Shown here one piece after another: positions 22,874 to 32,772 of a stretch of 64,000 nucleotides of DNA (position 1 is its first letter; each line of letters opens with the position of its first letter). The stretch is from the NCBI GenBank assembly GCA_907164885.2, contig OU015493.1, forward strand, positions 57,926,802 to 57,990,801, read 5' to 3'. Source of the DNA: Dolomedes plantarius. Taxonomy: Eukaryota > Arthropoda > Arachnida > Araneae > Dolomedidae. The position numbers were made by a program, and so were the translations under genes. Under the pieces are notes generated by a model. That model was not told the origin of the DNA. It did not search any database and worked only from the letters and a program-made list of their open reading frames with translations.

Positions 22874-24121
22874 TTAAAAAAATTAGAAGATCAACATGAG
22901 TGACATGAATCAGTCTGCATTTATGAGATTCTGATACATGAGTAAAATAGCATGAAAACTGATTTTACGCTACCGATAATCATAACATGTGTAGCATGAT
23001 TCAGGTACTGTGCAACGTTAGCAGCTTCTCATAAGCAAGATAAACCCGAGGTTCGATTTTAACGAGATTTTTTTAAGTTTATTTCTTCACGTTGAAAGGA
23101 CGCTGCAGTCTTACAAATATAGCACGACGGATAAACCTTTATTGCTAATTTGAATCACTAACGAATTCTGAGTTTTAGATTAACATTTCAACTATAAGTT
23201 AGTGCAGTGTAAGATTAGATACTTTTTTCTTTAACAATATGGTGAAAATGTACCGTTTCGGTACTTTACAACGAGGACAATTAAAGAAACGAAAAATATT
23301 TTAGAACTTTATTTTTACATTTCTTTTGATTTAAATTTAAAGATATCGGTGAACCGTTAGGAATATACTATTTGTTTCCCCCAGGTGGGAAAAAAGAAAC
23401 TTTTTCATCCTTTCATGCAGAAAGAAATCATCGCAATTCAATCAGAGATGACAACCTTTTCTACGGCCTCTAATCCAGTTGGCTGAACAACGGCAACCTT
23501 CTTAATCAATTTAAGCGAGCTGAATAAACTTCTTAGACTTGGAGAGAGAGATCCAATCGTTACAGATCGTATCTGATTGTTTCAGAAAGAAGTTCCTGTA
23601 AAAGATATGGGCTACTCAAGCATTCGCCGTGCTTTCCGCGAAAGACCAAGACAACGAACACTCTCAATACTGGGCCAATGTCTGTTTTTTATGTTTTATA
23701 ATTTATGTTTTTTCTTTTAATTTACAGTGTATTATTTCAAAGCGTAATCATGTTACTAGCAATAAGTTCGATTAAACCTGATCAAAATTTTTTGTTAAAG
23801 AATTGAAAATAATTTCAATTTTTCAAATAAAAAAAAATTTAAATAAAATGCGATTAATTTATTCTAAAACATTCCATGTGCATTTATTTTTCCGTCAATG
23901 TCAAAACTTTTAAAAGAGATACTCTCTATATAACTTAGCTATAAACTTACTATTTATTGTAAATATCCGAGAAATTTCTAAAGAAAATAAAGGTCTTTTT
24001 TTCACATTCAAATAACCCTTTTTTTCAACTCACATTATTAAATGTCATCCAACTGTGTGTAAAAATGAACCCAATCTGCGTTAGAATGGTATTTGCCTAT
24101 ATTCATTTAATACTGCGTATG

Positions 24122-24125
<4 letters not shown>
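22874..24125. other. Spacer, no gene seen
   Basis: AT-rich, with no recognised domain or transposon end. Confidence 0.5.

Positions 24126-24194
<69 letters not shown>
24126..24194. repeat. (TA)n run at the Gypsy insertion site
   Basis: A pure TA dinucleotide run up to the 5' LTR. A shorter TA run follows the 3' LTR at 29446-29473, so the Gypsy element landed inside a TA microsatellite. The target duplication (probably within TATA) cannot be resolved. Confidence 0.95.
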
Positions 24195-24200
<6 letters not shown>

Positions 24201-24536
24201 AAAGAGGCAGACCGTACCAGAAGATTGCGGAATAGCTACGTTGTGCAGAATGGCTACTAGATGTCGCTGACGTTTGCGCGGCAAGGTAAAACGTGCGTGA
24301 AGAGAAAAACGAAACAGCGGTCGTAGGGAGTGACGAGTTAGGTCATCTCCGCGAGACTGCCCACGCATCGAATTGATTTGTGTTGAATGGTAAAGAGAGC
24401 GGTTATTATAATTCTGAATGTCCCTATAACTGTCTAGTAAATGTCCCGTGTAATTGTCATGTCCCAAGAATAATAAATAGTGTTTGTTTGTGCAAAAGTT
24501 GCATTATCATTCCCCTAGACACCTTGCCATCCTATA
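24195..24536 (+). repeat. Gypsy 5' LTR
   Basis: 342 bp, from TATAGGAAAGAGGCAG to CACCTTGCCATCCTATA. It carries AATAAA near 24471. The single difference from the 3' LTR is A here and G there in GAATGGTRAAGAG. The left boundary is ambiguous within TATA because of the adjoining TA run. Confidence 0.95.
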
Positions 24537-24540
24537 AACT

Positions 24541-24558
24541 TGGGGGATCGCCCCGGAT
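24541..24558 (+). promoter_or_regulatory. Primer binding site, tRNA-Pro-like
   Basis: TGGGGGATCGCCCCGGAT starts four bases after the LTR. By my comparison it matches the tRNA-Pro-type primer site used by many retroelements (TGGGGGCTCGTCCGGGAT) at 15 of 18 positions. The tRNA assignment is inferred; the position is right for minus-strand priming. Confidence 0.7.
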
Positions 24559-24781
24559 GGACTTTGAGGACTTTGAGGACAATTAGTGACTGTGGTTAAT
24601 TTATATAAGTGACTGTGATATGAAAGAACAATCCGTGGATTTATAGTGATATACTTTTTGGATTTATTGTGTTACATTTTGGGATACACTGTGAAGTTAA
24701 CTACTGATGCAAGAGTCCTGCGAGAAAAGGTAGGATACCTTCTTTTTATAACTCTATTGCTGAGAAAAAGATTTATGAAAA

Positions 24782-25648
24782 ATGTCTACTACTATTAATT
24801 ATAACAAGAATACGCGCAAAGAGGACATAGTGAATGTTCTTACTGAGATTGGTGAGCAGTGCATTGCAAAAGAAACGATTATAGAGTTAAAAAATAAACT
24901 TGAGAGATCTAAAGCATTCCAAGATGACCCGGAATTTGTAATGAATCTTCTTAACCGAATAATTGAGGATCGGCAGCCAAAAGCTGAGCTTGAACTGCAG
25001 CTAACAAACTCAAAACTAGAATTAGAAAAATTAACGCTCCAACGTATAGAACGAGAGGTAGAACTTTGCAAATCGAAAGCAGAAGTAGCAGCTCAAGATG
25101 TATCAAATACTGAGGTTTGTGATCTTGAAAATTTGATTAAAAGTGTAAAAACTCTAACAATACAGTTGCCGACAAAAGCGGAAAATTTTAGCCTTTTTTT
25201 CCAATCATTGGAACGAGCGTTTAAAGTTAAGGATGTCCCAGAGAAATTGAAATCCGAAATTCTTATAAATATTCTCGGAGAGAAGGCCCATAGCATTTTA
25301 CTGTACGTTAAAGATGATGAAATGAATGACTATGAGTTAGTTAAATCTTTAATCATGAAAGAATTCCAACCCACGGCTCAAGAGTGTCTACTTAATTTTA
25401 GAAGAGCTAGAAGGCAGGTGAATGAGACGCATGTTCAGTTTGCAACACGCTTAAATGCAATGTTCCAATATTATCTCAAAATCCGTAATGTTTCTGATTT
25501 TAAACAACTTTTTGACCTAATGGTGAGCGATAAATTTTTAGACACACTAGATCAAGAAACAGCTTCTCACATTAAAATCACACAGGCGGACTCGTGGCTG
25601 ACGCCGGAACAGCTAGGAAAGACTTGTGACGTTTTTTTTTGTTTCTAA
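24782..25648 (+). CDS. gag: Gypsy Gag-like protein (288 aa as read)
   Basis: This is the structural protein that would form the retrotransposon's cytoplasmic particle. It starts at ATG 24782 (MSTTINYNKN), about 245 bases after the 5' LTR. Residues of roughly 40-105 are charged and leucine-rich, predicting a coiled coil. From about 130 to 260 it resembles arthropod Gypsy capsid domains: LFFQSLERAFKV, ILINILGEKAHSILLY, LIMKEFQPTAQECLLNFRRA. The reading frame ends abruptly in a T9 run at DVFFCF. The zinc knuckle expected at the Gag C-terminus lies in the next frame, so this product lacks a nucleocapsid domain unless ribosomes shift. The one-base offset could be a lesion or a recoding site. Confidence 0.9.
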   Translation: MSTTINYNKNTRKEDIVNVLTEIGEQCIAKETIIELKNKLERSKAFQDDPEFVMNLLNRIIEDRQPKAELELQLTNSKLELEKLTLQRIEREVELCKSKAEVAAQDVSNTEVCDLENLIKSVKTLTIQLPTKAENFSLFFQSLERAFKVKDVPEKLKSEILINILGEKAHSILLYVKDDEMNDYELVKSLIMKEFQPTAQECLLNFRRARRQVNETHVQFATRLNAMFQYYLKIRNVSDFKQLFDLMVSDKFLDTLDQETASHIKITQADSWLTPEQLGKTCDVFFCF

Positions 25649-28600
25649 AAATAAAACTTTGCATGAAACGCGGAACTATTCGAATGTTCGTTCTAGAAAT
25701 GAAAGTGACGCTATCAAAGATCGTACAAAATTTGAATATGGAAACCATTCCCCGAGGCAGTTTCAGAGACAGAATCAAAAATTTTCTAGTAGAGAACCTA
25801 TATCTTGTTATGTTTGTGGGGGGCCGCATTTTGCTAGAAACTGTACAAAGAAATTGTCGAATGCAGAAAACAAGAGTGACCAAAAATACGGAATCAATCA
25901 CGTTTCAACTTCTATCCCAACTCAAAATGACTATTTATTCAGTGAGCTCCAATATGCCGATGTGTTTATAGACGGAAAACCCTTAGTCGCCACGGTAGAC
26001 AGTGGTGCGAGTTCGATAATCGTAAACAAGAATTTTGTTTCGGCTGCAAAGCCAATTCATTCTCAGATTGTTTTGACAAGTGTGTTCGGTGAGCGCCGGC
26101 TGGAGAAGGTTTACAAGTTTCGCATTTCGCTACGCGAAGGCGGGAAAGCGCGAGAGGTCTTGGCTGCGAGCTCTGAGATTGTTGCGGAAGTTATTTTGCC
26201 AGCGAAAATTTACGACATGTTATTGAAACCAGAGGAGGCGGTGGCGCCGATGAGCAGTACATGCTTGGAAACGGGAAAACATTTAGAGAGCGCGAATGTA
26301 AACAACGATTCATCAGCTTCGTTCTTAGTGAAAGTATCCGAATCGTATAATGATTGCCCTTTTGACCTGTCACACATTACTGACTGTAAATTGAGAAACG
26401 AAATTCACGCGCTTGTTCAAAATTATGAGCCAAACAAAACAGAAACTACTGCTTTGAAAATGAAAATAATTCTGACCGATGAAAGACCCATTTGTCAAAG
26501 ATCACGCAGGTTGTCGCTTCCTGAAAAGAGAGAAGTCGAAAAACAAATAAATGATTGGTTAGAGCAAGGGATAATTAGGGAGAGTTGCTCTGATTTTGCT
26601 TCGCCTGTTGTGGTGTGTAGAAAGAAGGATGATACGATGCGTTTGTGCATTGACTACAGAGCTTTGAATAAGCGAATAGTTAGAGACAGATATCCGCTAC
26701 CTGTTATCGAGGAAGTGTTGGATAAGTTAGAAAATGGAAGGGTGTTCACGACCCTCGATTTGAAAAATGCTTTCTTCCATGTAGAAGTGGATGAGGCAAG
26801 TAGAAAATACACTGCGTTTGTAACAGAGTCAGGCCAGTATGAATTCCTAAGAGTACCGTTTGGTTTGTCTATTAGCAGCAATTACTTTCAAAGATACATC
26901 AATTACGTGTTTAGAGACCTATTGAGAGACGGGACTTTAGTTATTTATCTAGACGATATCATAATCCCAGCTATCAATGAAAAAGAAGCGCATAAAAAAT
27001 TAAGTCGGGTGTTAGAAACAGCTTCCAAGTATGGTCTTGAGCTGAACCTTAAGAAGTGCCGATTTTTGCAGAGGAAAATCAATTTTTTAGGTCACATCAT
27101 TGAAAATGGTACTATTCGACCGTCGTTAGAGAAGACTGCAGCAGTTCGTTGTTTTGCTGAACCCAAAAATGCCAAAGAAGTGCAGAGTTTCCTGGGGTTG
27201 ACAGGATATTTTAGAAAGTACATACCTTCATATGCCATTATAGCAAGACCACTTAGTGATTTATTACGAGCCTCAAAACCTTTCGAATTTGGCTTTGAAC
27301 AGAAAATAGCCTTTCAAAAACTTAAGGACGCGCTGTCTAACGAACCCCTGTTACACCTTTACAGAGAAGGGCAGAAATTGGAATTACACACGGACGCAAG
27401 TAAACTTGGGTTAGGAGCAATACTTTTCCAGCAGAGTGATGATGGGCGCTATTATCCAATTCAGTATATGAGCAAAAAAACCTCCATCCAGGAAGAAAAA
27501 TTGTGTAGCTATGAACTTGAAGTGCTTGCGATTATCCAGGCTTTAAAAAGATTTCGAAATTATTTATTGGGAACCAAATTCAAAATTTTCACTGATTGTG
27601 CGGCATTTGCAAAAACCCTTGATAAAAAGGAACTTACACCAAAAGTTGCCAGATGGTCATTATTCATACAAGAGTTCCAATACGAAGTAGTACATCGCCC
27701 TGAAAAACAAATGCAACACGTTGATGCATTGAGCAGATTCCCCGTTATGCTTGTGAATAGTGATGAGTTGACTTACAAAATTGTTAATGCTCAAGAAAGT
27801 GACGAATATATCAAAACCATCAAGAAACTGTTACAGTCAGGCAAAACCTCCGAATTTCTCTTGAATAATAATGTCTTGTATAAGATTGATAATGATGAAG
27901 AGTTACTGGTAGTACCTGAAATGATGCAAGTGGACGTTGTGAAGCATGCACACACTTTTGGACATTTTGCTGCTGTAAAAACTGAAGACTTGGTGAAACG
28001 CAATTTTTATTTCCCAAACATGAGAAAGTGTGTTGAGAATGTGATAAGAAACTGTGTTGAATGCATAGTGGTAAATAAGAAGACTGGGAAAGGAGAAGGA
28101 CTGTTACATCCTATTCCTAAGGAAGATTCGCCATTATCAACATATCATGTGGATTTCATTGGACCACTGCCAACAACCAATAAGAATTACAATCACATTT
28201 TCACGGTCGTAGATGCATTTACAAAATTCACATGGCTTTATCCAACTAAAAGTACCACAGCGCAAGAAGTCATCGAAAGACTAAAGCTACAGCAGAAAAC
28301 CTTCGGGAATCCTTCGACCATAATCAGTGATCGAGGAGGAGCCTTCAGATCCAACGAATTTGAAGAATACTGCACTAAAGAGAATATACATCATGTACAA
28401 ATAACTGCGGGAGTACCAAGAGCAAATGGTCAAGTGGAAAGAATACATAGAACCCTTATCCCGGTATTAACAAAGATGTCCTTAAATGATCCCGCGAAGT
28501 GGTTTAAACATGTAGACTCATTGCAAAGAGTGTTAAACTGCAGTACGTCACGTAGTACTAAGTACTCACCGTTTGAATTACTCATAGGAACCAGAATGAA

Positions 28601-28964
28601 AAATCCCGAGGATGCCATTATAAGAAATTTGCTTGTGGAAGAAAGTCAAAACCAATTTAATCAACATCGTGATAGCATTAGGAAAGACGCTAAGCAGAAT
28701 ATTTTAAAAATTCAAGAGGAGAATCGTAAGACTTACAATAGAAAACGCAAGGAAGCTTATCAGTACAAGCAAGGAGAACTGGTGGCAATTATGAGAACTC
28801 AGTTTGGAAGCAAGCTGAAACTCCGACCGAAATATTTTGGACCCTACCGTGTTACTAAAGTTAAATACCATGATCGCTACGATGTCGCCAAAATTGGAGA
28901 TCATGAAGGACCAAATGTTACATCTTCATCAGCGGACCAAATGAAGCCCTGGACCAAATGTTGA
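25626..28964 (+). CDS. pol: Gypsy Pol polyprotein with nucleocapsid knuckle (1112 aa as read)
   Basis: The frame opens without an ATG (GTG at 25626), overlapping the Gag end by 23 bases, so expression would need a frameshift from Gag. Domains in order: zinc knuckle CYVCGGPHFARNC (61-73, CX2CX3HX4C); protease VDSGAS (Asp 125); reverse transcriptase with LDLKNAFF (Asp 378) and YLDD (441-444); RNase H with TDAS (Asp 590), Glu 630 region and Asp 657 (FTDCAAF); integrase zinc finger (His 776/780, Cys 810/813); integrase core Asp 843, Asp 902, Glu 938 with the standard D-35-E spacing; and a C-terminal GPY-type module (KYFGPYRV). No internal stop occurs. All catalytic motifs look intact. No chromodomain or envelope follows. 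Confidence 0.96.
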   Translation: MTFFFVSKNKTLHETRNYSNVRSRNESDAIKDRTKFEYGNHSPRQFQRQNQKFSSREPISCYVCGGPHFARNCTKKLSNAENKSDQKYGINHVSTSIPTQNDYLFSELQYADVFIDGKPLVATVDSGASSIIVNKNFVSAAKPIHSQIVLTSVFGERRLEKVYKFRISLREGGKAREVLAASSEIVAEVILPAKIYDMLLKPEEAVAPMSSTCLETGKHLESANVNNDSSASFLVKVSESYNDCPFDLSHITDCKLRNEIHALVQNYEPNKTETTALKMKIILTDERPICQRSRRLSLPEKREVEKQINDWLEQGIIRESCSDFASPVVVCRKKDDTMRLCIDYRALNKRIVRDRYPLPVIEEVLDKLENGRVFTTLDLKNAFFHVEVDEASRKYTAFVTESGQYEFLRVPFGLSISSNYFQRYINYVFRDLLRDGTLVIYLDDIIIPAINEKEAHKKLSRVLETASKYGLELNLKKCRFLQRKINFLGHIIENGTIRPSLEKTAAVRCFAEPKNAKEVQSFLGLTGYFRKYIPSYAIIARPLSDLLRASKPFEFGFEQKIAFQKLKDALSNEPLLHLYREGQKLELHTDASKLGLGAILFQQSDDGRYYPIQYMSKKTSIQEEKLCSYELEVLAIIQALKRFRNYLLGTKFKIFTDCAAFAKTLDKKELTPKVARWSLFIQEFQYEVVHRPEKQMQHVDALSRFPVMLVNSDELTYKIVNAQESDEYIKTIKKLLQSGKTSEFLLNNNVLYKIDNDEELLVVPEMMQVDVVKHAHTFGHFAAVKTEDLVKRNFYFPNMRKCVENVIRNCVECIVVNKKTGKGEGLLHPIPKEDSPLSTYHVDFIGPLPTTNKNYNHIFTVVDAFTKFTWLYPTKSTTAQEVIERLKLQQKTFGNPSTIISDRGGAFRSNEFEEYCTKENIHHVQITAGVPRANGQVERIHRTLIPVLTKMSLNDPAKWFKHVDSLQRVLNCSTSRSTKYSPFELLIGTRMKNPEDAIIRNLLVEESQNQFNQHRDSIRKDAKQNILKIQEENRKTYNRKRKEAYQYKQGELVAIMRTQFGSKLKLRPKYFGPYRVTKVKYHDRYDVAKIGDHEGPNVTSSSADQMKPWTKC

Positions 28965-29066
28965 CTTATATAAATGTTTTGGCCAGAATTTAATGTTTGT
29001 AAACTGTATACTAATCTATGTGTTTTTGTTTTTTTAGTTCGTGTATTTTAGATCCTAGGCTGTTGC

Positions 29067-29084
29067 AGCAGTGAGGACACTGCT
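29067..29084 (+). repeat. Hairpin just upstream of the 3' LTR
   Basis: AGCAGTG, loop AGGA, CACTGCT: a perfect 7-bp stem. It sits about 20 bases before the 3' LTR, where a polypurine tract is expected. The adjacent sequence AGGATAGACGAGCGC is only moderately purine-rich. Confidence 0.6.
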
Positions 29085-29103
29085 AGTCAGGATAGACGAG
29101 CGC

Positions 29104-29439
29104 TATAGGAAAGAGGCAGACCGTACCAGAAGATTGCGGAATAGCTACGTTGTGCAGAATGGCTACTAGATGTCGCTGACGTTTGCGCGGCAAGGTAAAA
29201 CGTGCGTGAAGAGAAAAACGAAACAGCGGTCGTAGGGAGTGACGAGTTAGGTCATCTCCGCGAGACTGCCCACGCATCGAATTGATTTGTGTTGAATGGT
29301 GAAGAGAGCGGTTATTATAATTCTGAATGTCCCTATAACTGTCTAGTAAATGTCCCGTGTAATTGTCATGTCCCAAGAATAATAAATAGTGTTTGTTTGT
29401 GCAAAAGTTGCATTATCATTCCCCTAGACACCTTGCCAT

Positions 29440-29445
<6 letters not shown>
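29104..29445 (+). repeat. Gypsy 3' LTR
   Basis: 342 bp, identical to the 5' LTR except for one A-to-G difference. It is followed directly by a TA run. Confidence 0.97.
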
Positions 29446-29474
<29 letters not shown>

Positions 29475-29550
29475 CAGTTCCGTAACTGACTCATTCACTG
29501 ACTGACATACAACGCACAGACCAAACCGTTGGACCTAAAGGGCTAAAAAA
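29446..29550 (+). repeat. 5' piece of the Helitron-like family, split by the Gypsy insertion
   Basis: After the TA run, AACAGTTCCGTAACTGACTC and the following ACGCACAGACCAAACCG / GGACCTAA block match the start of the element at 35941-36680. The TA-rich 5' end of this copy appears to be where the Gypsy element inserted. The similarity fades after about 29550. Confidence 0.65.
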
Positions 29551-30019
29551 TGCTAGTTCAAGCTCTATAGTATTCTTTGAGTTGATTTTTCTAAAATGCT
29601 GCATTTTTGAGTTGTGTAATTTTTCTTGCTGGGGTGCGAAATGTTTGCTTTCTGTTTATGGATTAAGGACCATAGGCGAAGTGACTATGTTCAAAAAACG
29701 CTGGATTCTGTTCTCAGGAATAGGAAGCAAGAGACAATAGGATATAACTGCTTGCTATGCTGCTTTGCTTGCGTAGGACATCGGCTGCTCGCTGATTTCT
29801 TTTGTCCACAAAACGTATCTCGGGAATAAAGCAACAACATTCGTCAGCGTAACGTAGTGTCTGGTTCTTTTCTGACTTTCAGCCACTACTGAAACTGGTG
29901 CTGTTTTTCCCAGAGCGTCATGTGTGTTGCGGGCAGCGGTGTCCAATGTATACTGTAGTAATGCCTTGCTTACATTAAAGACGATATCTGAATACATTTT
30001 CGTGAGACGCTGTGAAGGG
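29551..30019. other. Spacer, no gene seen
   Basis: Short open frames only, with no recognisable domain. Confidence 0.45.
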
Positions 30020-30145
30020 GACTGGCCATGGGGACTGGACGGGGAGAGGAAGTGTGTGTTTAGCCCGTCGGAATAGGCTTTTGGACCGGATCTGTTTGGC
30101 CCCCGAGTAGCAAAAGATAACCGTAGCTCCAAAACTAACCAACCG
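30020..30145 (+). mobile_element. Diverged SINE, mainly the 3' half
   Basis: GAGTAGCAAAAGATAACCGTAG and the following CTCCAAAACTAACCAACC (30107-30145) match the 3' end of the SINE at 18354-18531. The upstream TTTGGCCCCCGAG corresponds to its TTAGCCCTCGTG. The tRNA-like 5' half is not clearly preserved, and no target duplication was found. Confidence 0.65.
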
Positions 30146-30895
30146 AGTACATTTTCCGAGTATTCATCGGAACGTCTGCAGACTAAAAATCTTTGGCGAT
30201 CTAGGATAGAAAAGAATTTTAAAAATTAAATTACACTCATTACCCTTGTGTTCAGAGGGGTAGTTAAGAAAAAATAGTCAATTCATTATATTTCTGTAAG
30301 TATTGCTTTTTGTGAAATAATTGTATTAAAATAGGTAAGCGTTTCTTAGATATTACGTCAAAACAACGCTTAATTGTTTAATTAGGCAAACTGCAGAAGG
30401 TAGAGTTTATATAGGCTGGGCGGGATCAGATCTTGAGACCAAACTCGAATTCACTGTCATAGTAGGTTTATGAGAGCAAACTGCTTTTCATGTTGCAAAT
30501 GTGGAAAGGTTAAACGTAGTGAATATTCAAATACAGAGAATTCATAAAAATTGTCGCTGCTCGAACTTCAGCACTTTAAAACGTTACTGGTACTCCTTAG
30601 TGTAAGTCACAGAAATACATGTCCTTGACAGCGCGCACTAAATGAGCTGGATTCTTACAATCTGGCCTCAAAAGTGATAAACGCAATTCTCGCATTACCG
30701 TTAAATAATTTGTTCAAGTATTTGAAATTGCATGGCATTACATTACTGTGTGGTTAAACACTTTAAAACGTCACTTTTAGACATACCAGATACCCGAAGT
30801 CAAAACCGCTTTCATGAATTCTTCAATATCAGTTTTTTTAAAAGAGAACATATTATCTTTCTAAAGTACTAAAAAACTCATAATTCATTCTAGGC

Positions 30896-30954
<59 letters not shown>

Positions 30955-31179
30955 TTATGCATTTTAGATTGTAGCGCAGAAATTTCCCCTCAGTCAACGG
31001 GAATTAAATATATGCGTCAAAATTTTTCATAGTATTTAATTATAAACATTTCTCGTGGGGTAAAAAAAAATTCTATTTAATAAAACAAGAACGACTCATC
31101 ACGTTTGAACTTTCCCAAAACTTTCACTTCTACACTTGGGAGGAAGGAGGAAAAAAGTAAAAAAAAGAATAAATCCAGT
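30146..31179. other. Spacer with a TA microsatellite
   Basis: A (TA)n run lies at about 30898-30948. Nothing else was recognised. Confidence 0.5.
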
Positions 31180-31620
31180 TCCACCCTCGGGCAATTTTCG
31201 CACCCAGTACAACAACATTTTTGCCGAAAATTCCAATCACACTCCCCTCCAGTGATTGACATATTAGGTTAGGAATAGGAAATGAAAGGAGAAAAAGGCA
31301 GCCCGGCACATGAAAGTTCATAAACAGAGTTAAGGACCCGCTCAGACCTTTAATTTTCCGTCCAATCGCGAGCGAGCTCTTCGCCTCCATTGCCGGCGGT
31401 CCTTTATTCCTGGCGTGCCTGCGACTGTAACCGATCCTCTCCAGTCAGGAAATGGAAAATGGACGAGAAGTTCTCGCGCGTGACTGCGTCCAATCTTCCC
31501 TTTCGCCCTGGCCGCGGGCAAGACTTCAGATTAAGAAAGCCATCAAAAAGTCCCGGTAACATCCAGGAGCAGGGGTTTTAATTAATCCGCTCGCAGCCGC
31601 GGGTGGGAAAAGCTATCTGT
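31180..31620. promoter_or_regulatory. CpG-rich island, candidate regulatory region
   Basis: This block stands out as GC- and CpG-rich (CGCGAGCGAGC, GGCCGCGGGC, CAGCCGCGGG) between AT-rich flanks. It contains GGTTTTAATTAATCCGC near 31572-31588, which combines homeodomain-type TAATTA and TAATCC core sites. No long reading frame with a recognisable domain is present. It could be an enhancer or a promoter. A host function is inferred from composition only. Confidence 0.35.
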
Positions 31621-32342
31621 AAACAGTCTTGCATACGTGTATAAGTGCAAAATCTTGTTGGTGTAATGTGTTCGGGAGTGGTGAGTGTTGATTTTTGCCG
31701 GACTTAAGCAAACATTGAAAGGTTTCTTGGATAGTTTACTCCGTTATATGAAAAGTTCGTTTTTAGTGACCTTTTGAAAGCTTGTATTAGAAAAGAATGA
31801 AGTCTCATTTTTTTCAACTCTTTTCTGTACAAATGACTCCGAACTAGAAATATTAGAATTCCCTAGCGCCATTTATTTAAGTAAACTACGCCTATAATTA
31901 TTATAGCACTAAATAGGTCGAAATCAAAAGTATTTGAAGTTAATATGCAAGCCAATTTTTAAGCTACATGCAAATTGATTATAATGACAGTATAAAATAG
32001 GTGAATCAAAACCAGCAAAGTACTAAACTTTACGGACTAATCTATCTTTGTGAAAACAGGAAGTTGCATTTTCTTAATTCCTCATCTCACAATGATCGTC
32101 GCACAATCCGCACCACATTCTGCCTTTACCTCGCCGACATTTTTGTGTGACGTCCACTGACGTCCACACTTTTTTGTGTCTAGATACAACGTCTTGGTCA
32201 TTTCTGTACGGTGTCTTTGCCTTTGATACTGGGCCTCATGGTACATCGACAATTTCTACCATTTTAGTTACAGAAGCATCCGCAAAACTAGCATTAATTT
32301 TTATACCTTTCTGCAAAAATTTTACATCTTACATTTTGCTCA
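31621..32342. other. Spacer, no gene seen
   Basis: No domain or repeat boundary recognised. Confidence 0.5.
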
Positions 32343-32772
32343 TTAAGGCTACTGTATACTAATCCTATTGAATTCGCTCTCCTCATGGGTAACCTATGGA
32401 ATTTGTCTACTATTTAAAGCTACATAAATGCTGATAATTCAATAAAAATGGTATTTACAGATAGCTTGAACTTTTCTACACCTTGCAACAGAATTCATTT
32501 TATAAATTGCGTGCAACAAAGGAATTGAGGAGCGTTTAAAACACACTAGTTCATATTTCACCTCAACCACGAATAATTTAAATTTAAAAATATTATTTGC
32601 ATTCAACAAAAAAACGAAACATTCACGCTAGGTGCTAAATTTCTTTCTCTATTAAGGAGTACAATTTTTTTATAAATCTTTAAATCCAAGTCTGTAATCT
32701 GTGGACGCATTTTCTTCATAGATTAACATTGAGGTAAGCGAATCCAATAGGGTTAGTACACAGCAGACTTAA
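32343..32772. mobile_element. MITE with TTAA target duplication, copy 2
   Basis: TTAA at 32343-32346 and 32769-32772 flank a 422-bp element. Its ends are GGCTACTGTATACTAATCCT and the complement of GTCTGCTGTGTACTAACCCT. The interior matches copy 1 (6517-6909) in reverse complement, for instance around ATTTATAAAATGAATTCTGT and AATACCATTTTTATTG. The two copies are roughly 80 percent alike by eye. Confidence 0.85.

Larger units (their letters stand above)
24195..29445 (+). mobile_element. Near-intact Ty3/Gypsy LTR retrotransposon
   Basis: The 5251-bp element has two 342-bp LTRs, a tRNA-Pro-like primer binding site at 24541, a Gag frame, and a Pol frame in the order protease, RT, RNase H, integrase (Ty3/Gypsy order). 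No envelope frame is present. By eye the LTRs differ at one position, so the insertion is very recent. The LTRs end in TATAGGA and TCCTATA, inverted repeats that are not the usual TG and CA. Gag and Pol are separated by a one-base frame difference at a T9 run. Confidence 0.97.

Noticed and set aside
24126..24467. Minus-strand frame repeated at 29083-29376
   Set aside because: It is the antisense of the Gypsy LTR; the repeat simply reflects the two LTRs, and its Ile-Tyr tail comes from the TA run.
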